A stretch of DNA of 64,000 nucleotides from Macrolepiota albuminosa (lineage: Eukaryota; Basidiomycota; Agaricomycetes; Agaricales; Agaricaceae). Both the position numbers and the translations under genes were made by a program. The DNA lies in the NCBI GenBank assembly GCA_027475525.1, contig JAMWFC010000049.1:1675297-1739296 (forward strand), given 5' to 3'. The notes under the pieces are model-generated. The model ran no database searches. It was not told the origin of the DNA and saw only the letters and a program-made list of their open reading frames with translations. Of the stretch, positions 21,774 to 31,279 are shown one piece after another. Every line of letters begins with the position of its first letter. Position 1 is the first letter of the stretch.

Positions 21774-21778
21774 AAATG

Positions 21779-22183
21779 CCATTCAGTCAGCGCAGTCTGG
21801 AATGGGGTGCTATGCATGAACGTGCTGCCTTGCATCATCTCCGAGTACTGGATAAGGTCCAGTTGACCTTTGGACTGAGCTGATGAGCTCTCGGGCAATA
21901 CTGGGTACATCAATGAAGGCATTTGGCTTGCTGGCAGCAACACTTCTGAGACCGTGAATCTCTCCCCTGGTTTACCACCAGGCTGTACAATGGACATCAT
22001 CCATGATATGAATAGCCCACCCAGCATTCCAAAGCTCACGCTGACATCGTGAGGTATCTTTTCATCCCGCTTTGGCAGGGGCTGGTAAGCAGACATGGAT
22101 TGCGTTTTTACAGCTTGAGACACAGGTGGGTCACCTGTGTCTGTGGCTGGGAAAGGAGGGTCCAGATCAAGAGAGCCAGTCAT
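21779..22183 (-). pseudogene. X1 gag N-terminus (other side of the A1 insertion)
   Basis: From an ATG at 22183 (MTGSLDLDPPFPATD) the frame runs to HSTPFQTALTEWHF, where A1 interrupts it; it continues at 9629 as EYVVDAATEPGP. The same junction is uninterrupted in X3 (34480-34530), which confirms the split. The ATG is also conserved in X2 (28668) and X4 (38762). Confidence 0.85.
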
Positions 22184-22294
22184 GGAAGCACATTTTTGAC
22201 ATGATGCCAACAGAAATTAAGAGGTTTTTGTGATGAGTTGCCTAGTTGGTAACAAGCCTAGAGTCTAAAGCCAATAGCAGAAGATTCAAAGAAA

Positions 22295-22468
22295 TGTAAC
22301 TGTTGATTATGAGCTAGAACAATCTTGTGTGTATCACACAGTGCTGAATCAGACCGCAGTATCAGATTGACTAGAACTAGAGTGAACACAAGATGTTGTC
22401 TTACATAATACTCTATTGAATGCATATAGTGTTGTTGACGCTAGTAACGAGTGTGATGCTCTGTTACA
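22295..22468 (-). mobile_element. X1 5' LTR (174 bp)
   Basis: On the minus strand TGTAACAGAGCATCACAC...CAACAGTTACA. Close relatives are at 28384-28555 (plus) and 38874-39046 (minus); all are followed by a T/A run and then the gag leader. Confidence 0.88.
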
Positions 22469-22869
22469 TGGCTGGTCTTTTTACAATTTAAGCATTTCTT
22501 ATCAGAATTGTTATTTTCATCAATATATTTGCATTCTGCTAATTTCCTCTCCCTCATATTTCTCAACCTCTACCTTCCAACCCTATATTGTTTGCTTAGG
22601 AATTCCCAAGCTTCATGTGAGGTCCCATCAGAGTTGATGCCTGATCTAGCAATGTTAGACAGATTAATCAAAATCCACAACAAAGCAATACTTTCGTAGA
22701 ATTCATATTCCAGCTTATTCAGAGTGCATGAGCATACAGGAGTTGGTTGGGTTGTTATTGTAGAGAGGAAAATTTTGTTAGATGTCGATGATTTGATATT
22801 ATCCTTTTTAGGTTATAAGAACTCTGGTACAGTAATTTTGTTTTTCCAGTAATTAAGTAGCTCTTGAGG
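22469..22869 (-). pseudogene. Copia-type gag fragment (element Q)
   Basis: Minus-strand reading NKLEYEFYESIALLWILINL, then GINSDGTSHEAWEFLSKQYR, a stop, and RLRNMRE. The pattern of 'W-I-L-I ... DGT..EAW..L..QY' is that of Copia gag proteins. It follows the LTR at 22870-23048 directly and is cut at 22468 by the X1 LTR. Several stops are present; the copy is dead. Confidence 0.62.
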
Positions 22870-23048
22870 TGTAACAAAGTTGTGGATTGTCAGAGCTTAA
22901 ATGTTCACACCACACAGAATCAGACCAGGCTGGTCTATTGACCATGTAGTTAAAACACAATAATAAGCAGCAATTAATTACTTATTTATATGTATGTAAA
23001 TATTAAAATAAATATAATATTAGTGGCCACCTAGCATGCTACGGTACA
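22870..23048 (-). mobile_element. LTR of element Q (179 bp), A-like in sequence
   Basis: Minus strand TGTACCGTAGCATGC...AACTTTGTTACA. It shares with the A LTR the start (TGTANCGTAG), the GGTGGCCAC element, the AT-rich centre and the palindrome AGACCAG-G-CTGGTCT (plus 22922-22936), yet it leads into a Copia-type gag. Confidence 0.72.
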
Positions 23049-23161
23049 TGTGGTGTAAGGGTGTGTCAATACACCTTAGTTAAAGCCTGGGGTTATGCCT
23101 AAGCCCCTATTGACTGGAGCTAGAATGGTACTAGTTGACAAGAAAAAGCAAGTAGTAACAC

Positions 23162-23215
23162 GGGACTATGGTGTAATGGTAACATGCGATGCAGGTTCAA
23201 GCCCTGCTAGTTCCA
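23162..23215 (+). tRNA. tRNA-like sequence lacking an anticodon arm (tRNA relic, perhaps mitochondrial in origin)
   Basis: A 7-bp acceptor stem GGGACTA/TAGTTCC (one G-T pair) with discriminator A, a D-arm-like GTGTAATGGTAAC and a perfect T arm GCAGG-TTCAAGC-CCTGC are all in place. Only seven bases (ATGCGAT) lie between D and T arms, so the 17-nt anticodon arm is missing and no decoding is possible. A second T-arm-like 'gtcggttcaatcc' follows at about 23229-23241. The sequence could be a nuclear copy of mitochondrial tRNAs or a tRNA-derived repeat head. Confidence 0.55.
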
Positions 23216-23282
23216 GTTTTCCTGAGGTTGTCGGTTCAATCCTCTGGAAGTGTTACATGTGGCTAATCATGTTGATTTTCTA

Positions 23283-24159
23283 GCTAGCATAGTTTTCATG
23301 GCCTTTACATTTTTGATTCTTGAATAAGGAAAATGATAGAAGCATTGAACTCATGCTTGATATCAGGCAAAAAATTTATTGAGTAATAGGGGTCTTTTGG
23401 TGGTCAAGAATAACTTCTATTAATTGGAAGGGACGGGGCCCATAACCTGTTAACGGAGAGTAAGTATAACTCAGAGGCAACCACACAAAATAGTAAGCAA
23501 CTATATTGATAACTACCTCTTCACAGAGAGTAAGTATAACTAGGTAGACTTTAATCAATAAATGAGTTGGGTTTTATTGTAAGTATGCATACCTCAGAGG
23601 CGACCACACGAAATGGTATGCAACTAAGGTATGTTCCAAAATTTTAATGTTAGTAAGTAGAGAAATAAAGGAAATATGATCGAGGTCTTTATAATAGTAA
23701 GAGGGATCTAGAATCCCAACACTATAGATAACGAAAAAAAAGTTTGCAACAAAGTGTCGCAAAAAAGAGAATTGTGGCGCATACCGCACACAATAACATA
23801 AGGTAAATAAAATAAGAAAGAGAATATATAAAGTCGGCACTTCATACCTCAACAAAAATGCTCTTGAATCCCATCAAAAAGTACACACCATCCTCTAACC
23901 TTTTTGCCAACCTGATAAATGCCCATTGCGAACAACTAGCATTTTCCGATGAATGGTGGCTTACTGAAAAGCTCGAGAGGAAATCCTGCAAGAATTGAGA
24001 CTGTGAGTATGTGTACTTCGATACAAGAACAAGTAAAAGCACCTCGAACGTCGCCGCTAGATGGTTTCCTGTATTGTCGCACAGCCCAGCCCCGAAAATA
24101 GATTCAGTATCATTGCTAACGTACGTATAAACTAATAACAAGTGAATAACAAAGAACAA
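23283..24159. other. AT-rich intergenic stretch with an imperfect direct repeat
   Basis: A unit reading 'gagtaagtataactcagaggc.accacac.aaatagtaagcaact' near 23457-23505 recurs in part near 23526 and, more fully, near 23579-23627. Two minus-strand frames (23855-23574 and 24159-23842) have no family I recognise; the second (SNDTESIFGAGLCDNTGN) lies just downstream of the SUMO gene and might be part of an unrecognised gene, but I see no complete model. Confidence 0.45.
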
Positions 24160-24220
24160 GGAAAAAAAACAAATAACTCTCGAAAGGACAGACAGACAAG
24201 TTTTTGACTACAAGGAGAAA

Positions 24221-24729
24221 TTAAGCGGAGCCGCCGGCCTCTATAGATGTTGGTTGTGAATATGAGCTGGAGTTTACGAAAGAAGACGACGTACGTTCGA
24301 CCATGACATCGATGGTATCTAGAGCAAGGTCAATAAGTAGGCAAGATGTATGGGTGAAGGAGAGAGACGGACCGTTGTCTTCCATATCGAGGCTGGTAGG
24401 CGTGTCGTCCTCGCTGATACGTGCACCATCATACAAGAACCTGAGAGGCAATGAACAAGGGAGCCCGAAAGGCGCGCGATTGGACGGACCGAATACTGCT
24501 TACGTCCTTGCCAACTTTGTTCGCATACGCGCCTTGGAGGTCACTCAACTTTGTACTCCGTTTTATTTTGAAAAAAATTTCTTCGCCCGTCGAGCTCACG
24601 ACCTAAGGACGAGTCATGCATGGCCGGCTAAAGGAAGAGAGAGAGAACCTTGAGGTTGATGACGCCATCGGCATCTTCAGATTTTGCATCGTCCTGCCTC
24701 TGATTCTGGGACGCCTCGTTATTAGACAT
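24221..24729 (-). CDS. smt3: SUMO (small ubiquitin-related modifier) precursor, 5 exons, 101 aa
   Basis: The exons on the minus strand are 24729-24649, 24602-24490, 24440-24373, 24318-24295 and 24240-24221. All four introns (46, 49, 54, 54 nt) are GT-AG, and every phase joins. The start MSNNEASQNQ is a short acidic tail. The ubiquitin-like fold follows: VINLKVVSSTGEEIFFKIKR, then FLYDGARISEDDTPTSLDME, then DTIDVMVEQAGGSA. The Gly-Gly used for conjugation is followed by a two-residue tail (SA) that a Ulp-type protease must remove. The length is normal for the family. SUMO is attached to lysines of nuclear proteins, including chromatin and septin targets. The CpG content is ordinary and there are no stops, unlike the surrounding repeats. 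Confidence 0.93.
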
Positions 24730-25335
24730 GGGGAGCGTGTAGGACACGAGGATGGGACAGGAGAGAGAGGACGGACGACGCTGGTGATCTATAATACAAG
24801 CGTCACGAGTCCACACACACACATCACCCGCGGCAGCCTCGGCGGGATTCGATACCTCTTTCTCCGCTGCGGCACTTTGGCCTCGGCCTGCAGTCCATCG
24901 TCCGCCTCGAAAAACACGTCGTAATCAGAGCTACCCGACGACGACGGTGTCCGAGTCGTGTTCCTCAGTGTACTCCTCAACGGGCCTACTGCCGGCTTCT
25001 GCGTGGACGGCGAACGACTCGCGTTCCGCAGCGCACTCCTCAACGGGCTCACAGCAGGCCAATCTGGTCACTCCATCGTAGACCTCCTTCCTGACCATCC
25101 ATATTCCTAGTTTTGGGCTAAAGTTGGCCCGAGCGATTTTTGATAGAGTTCCCAGTCAGGGACGTAACCCGCGACGACATGGAGGAATTGAATCTTTACG
25201 ACGACATGTCTTCCGACATTGTGGATGTACAGCCATCGGCGTACCGATTGAGGCACAGCCACCATCGTATCCCTAAAGACTTGCTGATATCTTGCCTGTA
25301 CAAAATCGGGGCTCACAGTTTGACAGCCGTTTAGG
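24730..25335. other. Upstream region of SUMO, with an unassigned repeat-bearing frame
   Basis: On the minus strand, 25052-24789 is open and holds two imperfect units PLRSALRNASRSPS and PLRSTLRNTTRTPS, then SDYDVFFEADD. It has no ATG start in frame. 25316-25107 is another minus frame (RYQQVFRDTMVAVPQSVRRW) without ATG. Neither is recognised. The region must hold the SUMO promoter; I cannot point to its elements. Confidence 0.35.
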
Positions 25336-25930
25336 GTGTTCGACGGTACGCAAGACTATATATAACTTTATTATGTCTACTTGAATAATACAGTTTTTTC
25401 ATCTGCTTGGTAGCTGCTCCACGGCCTCTGGCGCTCCCGCACATGCCGTTCGGCCACCACACCCTCAATCACGACACGCAGGAGGACTTGGAGTGGGCCT
25501 GGGCTGACTGAGGGGCACTGAGAGTGGGCTGTTCGGTGCGTGAAAACTTGTCTTACTTGATTTCTACTGACGTTTTACATGTTTTTCTATCGAACTCGAT
25601 GCCGCACACGTTACACGACCATCCAACCACAGCAAAATGCTCGCACGGCGCTCACCTACGTCTTATACTACCTCAATGCCGCCCGCACCAAGCAGCGGGA
25701 CCCCCGACTTTGCCTCTTCCGACCAGCCTTTCCGGTCAATTCCCCGACTCTCCCACTCACCCTCTGTCCCGTGCACGAGCCATGTGCATCCTCACCCGGC
25801 CCCATAGTAGAACAATGTATGTAACTAGTTGCTCTTTACCAAGAGATTGCGATACCGCTTTGATCGGAGGAGTCAACATCATGACAAGTCCTGCCTGATG
25901 TGAGTTATTTTTGTCATCCGGGGACGGTGT
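25336..25930. other. No gene recognised
   Basis: C-rich, open frames on the plus strand (25524-25898) without similarity that I recognise. They might be the 5' part of the polyketide synthase relic, but no conserved motif supports this. Confidence 0.4.
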
Positions 25931-25943
25931 TGACGTTGAAACC

Positions 25944-26880
25944 GTTGTAGATGTTTTTGAGGCCTGATCGAGGGCATTTCTGGAGTTCTACCGGGCAATG
26001 TAAACCGTTTGACGCAACAGCTGATGGTTACTAGCGCGGAGAAGGCTGTGGAGTCTTTGTACTGAAATGCCTTTCCGATGCCATACTTGGTGTCATTCGT
26101 GGTATCGGTTTATGTGGACGTGTGATTGAGTCTGATTGACTTCGACCCAGGCAGCTCTCTTTCAACGCTTCCTGGAGAACTCAAATATTGATCCTAATCG
26201 AGTCAGCATCATTGAGGCTCACGACACAGGCACTCAGGCAGGTGATCCTGAGCATCAGAAACGTCTTTTTACTTCAACGAACTGCTGACAACCCTCTTTA
26301 TATCACTTCAATCAAGGCAAACGTTGGTCACCTTGGGGCAGCTTTAGGATTCACCGGTCTCGCGAAGCTCCTTCTCATGTTTAAAAACAAGATGATCCCT
26401 CGTCAAATATCTCATCATACTCTCAATCCGGATTAGTCCTGTTAAACCTACCTATTGAGGTGGACGGGTACATGTGACCAGACCAGTATTTTTTTGTCTC
26501 CGTCGTTTTCTCTATTCTGAAGCACGACGACGCTAGTTTGTCCACTGCAACTTAGGCATTTGTCCGTTTCCGCTGTGAGTCTCTAGCTGCAATGAGTACC
26601 CCTTGCAACCGACCATACCATAATTTATCATGTCCTCCTATTGGCATACTACCCCCAACAGCTCCAAGAGGGTTGGGATGCTCAATAATTTTGGAGCTGC
26701 AGGGTCAAATTCAGCATTACTAGTAGAGGAGCACAAAAAGTTGTTTTGTTGTTCCTGATTCTAAAGAAATGCATCTAGTGTTTATATTATCAGCAAAGGA
26801 TGATGATGATGAACCCTTCCATTTTTTGAGACCTATTTTTACGAGCATATTGCTTGGGTATTGTGTCCTAGGTCAAACAG
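25944..26880 (+). pseudogene. Polyketide synthase relic: ketosynthase domain
   Basis: Pieces of one ketosynthase occur in the right order. STGQCKPFDATADGY, a TAG, then RGEGCGVFVLKCLSDA lie at about 25995-26085. [20 protein letters not shown], then [20 protein letters not shown] (the EAHGTGT histidine loop, with Gly changed to Asp) lie at 26150-26270. A frame change leads to [20 protein letters not shown] (the second active-site histidine, KxNxGH) at 26290-26360. After a gap comes GMLNNFGAAGSNSALLVEE (26672-26730), then SAKDDDDEPFHFLRP. The cysteine nucleophile region was not found. It is non-functional. Host gene relic or transferred fragment cannot be told apart here. Confidence 0.8.
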
Positions 26881-27480
26881 TATAGTAAGGTATGGTATTT
26901 CTCCATATTAAGACCCTGACTTATCTGCCGTTATTGTGTCATCCCTATTTTCTCCTGACCCTTCTACTCTTGGCAATGCTTGCCAGTGTTTGGTTGGTGT
27001 AGGTCTTAGAAGACTGATCACCTATTGGCTCCCTCTAAACCGTAACTCCCAGTAAGGCCCCATGATACTATAACCTTCCCTGCACCCAGATGGTATCTTC
27101 TGGAGATCAATCCCAAGATTCAGAACCTGCAACAGTATGAGCCAGCTGAGTAGGCCAATGACAGTCCTGCTACCTGCCAGTTTTTAAGCCAACGATAAGC
27201 AGCTGATCAAATCAACCTTACTCCAACCTTAACAGCCATGCTGACCCATCTGATGGACTACACATTATGTTGGCAGCTAGATCAAACTATTGACACCTTC
27301 TTTTCCCACCCACCCATACTAGGACATGCTTGGTCAGCAAGTTTAACCTCTCTCAATTCTGTCCCACTGGGCAACCCTAACTATTTTTCCTATTTCAGAC
27401 AGGAGTGCAGTGGTCACATTGCTTCATCAAGTCACATGTTGATTGGTTCACCCAACTACAGCCTGCACAACAAAGCCTCC
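26881..27480. other. No gene recognised
   Basis: Mixed-composition sequence between the polyketide synthase relic and the SINE-like repeat. Short open frames only. Confidence 0.4.
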
Positions 27481-27489
27481 CTAGGAGGC

Positions 27490-27650
27490 TTCCTGGCGGT
27501 GTTGAAATAACACACATGGTGTCTAAGATGTTTTCCAAACGAGTGCGGTTTGAACTTGCATCCTCCCCACTTGCAAGAGCATGTGACCTCTGCTTGAGAC
27601 CACAGTGGTGCCAGCTGAGCCACCATGGCCCTCTCAGCAAAGGATGATTC
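27490..27650 (-). repeat. tRNA-derived SINE-like sequence
   Basis: On the minus strand, an exact pol III A box TGGCTCAGCTGG (plus 27611-27622) is followed about 55 nt on by a B-box-like AGTTCAAACCG (plus 27546-27556; consensus GGTTCGANTCC). The start GGGCCATGG resembles a tRNA 5' end. The body length and 3' tail are not defined. Confidence 0.5.
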
Positions 27651-27804
27651 TGCACTTGACAATCTTCATTCAAAATAGGTGGCTTATCTTGCAGATATTG
27701 CTTATATAATGATGGTGTGGTGACATATCTATGAATACCAACTGGCTGTTTCTGCAAACTGCAAGGAGGATATTATTGCCAAGCTCCAGAGAATTTTCCC
27801 TGCC
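27651..27804 (-). other. Sequence downstream of the S-family LTR, internal region not recognised
   Basis: If the minus-strand S LTR at 27805-28323 is a 5' LTR, its internal region would begin here (GGCAGGGAAAATTC...). No gag or primer site is recognisable. Confidence 0.3.
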
Positions 27805-28323
27805 TGTAAAGGTGACCTCTGGAGGCTATGGCTCAGTCACACAGCTGGCAAAGTGAGATCCAAAGTGTATTAGAGTATATACTAACAATAACATAATAAC
27901 TACACACCTGGCAGAGGAAGATGCAAAGAGAACAAATCTAGGAGTTTTTTATGCCAGGTTGGACACTTTTGGGGCCTCTGAAGCATGGAAAACTGCTGTA
28001 CAGAACAACAAAACCTTAAGAACTTAAAAATTGCCTAAACAAATAAGTGCACAAACAAGGCAGGAAAACTCTGGACTTTAGAGGTCAGAAAGGCAAATTC
28101 CAGCTTATGTAAGCAGTCTGGAAGCAGTACTGAAGGGCCCAGACTTGTTTGAATGACAGCTAAAGAACCAGAGCACCTCAAAGGCTGAGAATAGTACTAA
28201 TAAATAGTGTTGAAAGAATAGAAGCAGAAAAGTAAAAGAATAACAGCTGAAATAAGAAAATAAATAAAGGGAGAATGAAGAAATAAAGAGCAAAAGAAGG
28301 AAGAAATGAGGAGTCCCCTGACA
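27805..28323 (-). mobile_element. LTR, family S (519 bp), minus strand
   Basis: Minus strand TGTCAGGGGACTCC...CCTTTACA, matching the plus-strand LTR at 33304-33821 over its length. No matching target duplication is seen on the two sides, so it is a fragment or a rearranged end rather than a clean solo LTR. Confidence 0.82.
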
Positions 28324-28383
28324 ACTATTTCCTGGTCATCAATTAACAACTCTCCCATGGTTGTGCAAATCCTGATTGTGCAT
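28324..28383 (-). pseudogene. Short X-family gag fragment
   Basis: The minus strand matches the X gag segment NQDLHNHG...DDQG seen in X2 (30640-30690), here as 'caggatttgcacaaccatgg...attgatgaccagg'. It is squeezed between an S LTR and the X2 LTR. Confidence 0.65.
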
Positions 28384-28555
28384 TGTAACAGAGTCACACT
28401 TGTTACTAGCGTCAACGATGCTATAAGCATTCATTAGAGTATTATGTAAGACAACATCTTGTATTCACTCTAGTTCTAGTCAATCCAATACTGCGGTCTG
28501 ATTCAGCACTGTGTGATACACACAAGATAGTTCTAACTTGTAACCTACGGTTACA
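28384..28555 (+). mobile_element. X2 5' LTR (172 bp)
   Basis: TGTAACAGAGTCACAC...CTACGGTTACA, followed by a T run and the leader AATCTTCTGTTATCGGC, parallel to the A1 leader. The gag ATG is at 28668. Confidence 0.88.
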
Positions 28556-28667
28556 TTTTTTTTTAATCTTCTGTTATCGGCTTTAGACTCTAGGCTTGTT
28601 ACTGACTAGGCAACTCTCATCAAACCCTCTTGATTTCTGTTGGCATCACATTAAAAAATGTGCTTCC

Positions 28668-31068
28668 ATGACTGGCTCTCTTGATCCAGACCCACCTGTG
28701 CTTCAAACTGTAAAGATGCAATCTGCATCTGCGTACCAACCCCTGCCAAAGCGGGACAAAAAGATACCTCGTGATGTCAGCGTGAGCTTTGGAATGCCTG
28801 GTGGGCTATCTGTATTACAGATGATGAACCAGGACTGTTGTCATTGACGACACAAGGACAGAAGCAAGGACCAGCAATAGTGGTCAGTAGAGAGGACGAT
28901 GAGGTCATGAGGTTGGAAAAGGCATTGTCAGTGCCTGGAATTCCAGAGTTGCACAGAAGGGCCGGCAAACAGCTGCAGGTGAGGCATGAAGGCCTCAGGA
29001 GAGTTCTGGACTTAGAGTCTGAGCTGGAATCCTCAGATGATGAGGAAAGCAAAAGGTCGCATTCAACCCTGTCTATCCAGCTACAGCTGGTGTTGGACCA
29101 ATATCCATCGGTCATGAAGGAATCAATGTGAAAGCATTGTAGTACTTGGTGGCAAGTATTACTGTAGTTCTGGGGCTTATTGGTAACTCAGAAAGTTCCC
29201 TCTAATCCACACTGTTGCTTGCTGATTGCTTGAGGTAATGAGGTGCTTCACAGAATATTAAATACTCTGGTGGGCAGTAGAAGGTTCTCAGTCAACTCCA
29301 GCCTAAGCAGTTCACTCCCTGGGAACTGCCAAGCCTTTGTTTTCCAATAGACTTCCAAGAAGAGGTTCAATAAACTCTAGCCTAGGTGATTCACTCCCTG
29401 GGAACCACTGAGCCTTTGCCTATCAAATGCCTGTCTATTCTCTACTAAACTTGGGCTATTTATACTGTTTTTCTAGTGCACAGACCACTATCTACACCTG
29501 ACTCTTTGTTGTAAACTCCCCAGCCTCCAGAACATATTTGATAGTCCAATTTCCCTTTTGGGAGGCATGTTTTGGTGCCACCAGTTCCACCATTCAACTT
29601 CTTGTTCCACCATTCCTCCGGATGTCTCTGATTGCCACTTCCCCATTTGCTTCAGCTCCATTTAGCATGATCCCATTCATAGATCCTTCTTTCCCCTTTT
29701 AGTGCTTCCCTGCATTCCATGCTTCTTTTGACATCCCTCCATGCTTCTTTTCCTTTCCCCTTTCAGTCATGTCAAATCGGGCATTGTCAGATCTGATCTT
29801 GATCTAGATCATCACAAATTGATCCCATTTTGTCACTTCTGCCAGCTCCCATGCTTCCCCTCCCCATTACAGTGGTTGGACTATTGTTGAGTAGATAGCT
29901 TGAGCTAGTCCCTGCCCTTTGTTCTGTACTGTCTGTGTATTTATTGGGGTGTTTTTGGAGATATAATTTGTTGAGACTGCTACCAGGAGGCTTACAGTTT
30001 TCAGCCTTATAATTAAATGTTTATTTTGACTTCTGGTGCCTGTTGTGTCTCTGACTGCTGGTACAGCGTTGTATCAGCATCTGCAGCTTTACATAGTAAA
30101 GCATCTACAGTTATTGGCTGCTAGGAGCCACAATGTACCCCATGCAGATTCAACTGAATATATCAAATTATTTGTGCGTATCTTTGAACTCAAAGTGGTG
30201 GAATACCTCAAGCGCAAAGCAGCACGAGGGTCAGCAGTCTCAATGGCCACTCTGGCCAATTCAGTGGAATGCGAAATGAGTGTGTGCCAATGAGCACCAT
30301 TAATCGTGGACGTGATGGAGTTGCTCAATGTGCCTTGTCAGGCCAATGAGTCTCAGCAAGACTACGTGAGGCATCAGAATGCTGCAAACCGTCAACGCAT
30401 TGTCAGCAGAGTGCCTCAGCAGGCATTGTCTGAAGTAGAGACTGTGACAATGACTCCGGCAGAGCCAGAGGCACTACTTGCAGTGCAGGAGGTTAAGACA
30501 CTTCAGAAGCAAGTCACTATCAAGGAAGAGGTAGACAAAGTCCACATCCTTGAGGAGCAAATGCAACCACAACATGTAGTGCAACGCGTCCACCTAGTGG
30601 ACAACTGGAATGAATGTGTCAAGTACCAGAGGATATGCAACCAGGACTTGCACAATCATGGTGAGTCGTTGATTGATGACCAGGGGGTAGCCTTTGAAGG
30701 GTGTGAAGGTGTAACGCCTGTTGATAACATGTGGCAACAATTCACGGCTTGAACTGCTGAACTGGACAGAGATCTGGGTGGTAGTGATGATAGTAGTGAT
30801 CACTATGGGAGGAGGGAGCCAAATTGTTGCAATAACAATGGTGGAGGTTGTGATTGTAGAAATCACGATCAAGACAATAATAATCGTTGTAATGGTGGCA
30901 GGCAGGCTGGTGGATTACTAGCAGAGCAAGAAGTGAGGCAACAGCCCACTTTACGGCCAGAAAGAACAGCCAATGAACACCTGTTTCGCAGTCCCCAGGC
31001 ATTTTTGATGCCTGCACCTCATGAATTGTGTGAAACTACACCTGGAATGAATGAGGCGGTTAGGATCC
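28668..31068 (+). pseudogene. X2 gag, interrupted by an M LTR and truncated
   Basis: MTGSLDPDPPVLQTVK opens the frame. A deletion or frame change near 28820-28850 leads to SLTTQGQKQGPAIVVSREDD, then an acidic ESSDDEESKR patch to KESM. The M LTR (29138-30076) lies here. After it come KHLQLLAARSHNV, ESQQDYVRHQNAANRQRIV and HGESLIDDQG to 30752, then ERTANEHLFRSPQAF to MNEAVRIH. At 31068 an M LTR fragment replaces the capsid domain. Stops are mostly TGA or TAG. Confidence 0.82.
29138..30076 (-). mobile_element. Solo LTR, family M (939 bp), target duplication GCAT
   Basis: Minus strand TGATACAACGCTGTACC...CCAAGTACTACA. GCAT flanks it at 29134-29137 and 30077-30080, and removal rejoins X2 gag. Confidence 0.92.
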
Positions 31069-31279
31069 ATTACAGTGGTTGGACTATTGTTGAGTAGATA
31101 GCTTGAGCTGGTCCCTGCCCTTTGTTCTGTACTGTCTGTGTATTTATTGGGGTGTTTTTGGAGGTATAATTTGTTGAGACTGCTACCAGGAGGCTTACAG
31201 TTTTCAGCCTTATGATTAAATGTTTATTTTGACTTCTGGTGCATGTTGTGTCTCTGACTGCTGGTACAGCGTCGTATCA
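31069..31279 (-). mobile_element. Truncated M-family LTR
   Basis: Minus strand begins TGATACGACGCTGTACC at 31279 and matches the first 210 bp or so of the M LTR, then stops at the X2 gag break. On its other side S1 begins inside RNase H, so this fragment marks a recombination junction between X2 and S1. Confidence 0.82.

Noticed and set aside
25140..25334. Plus-strand frame with LNLYDDM and YRLRHSHHRIPKDL, faintly like the cytochrome bc1 subunit 7 family
   Set aside because: The expected 15 or so residues between the blocks and the conserved tail are missing, and no splice sites explain it. The similarity is too short to call.
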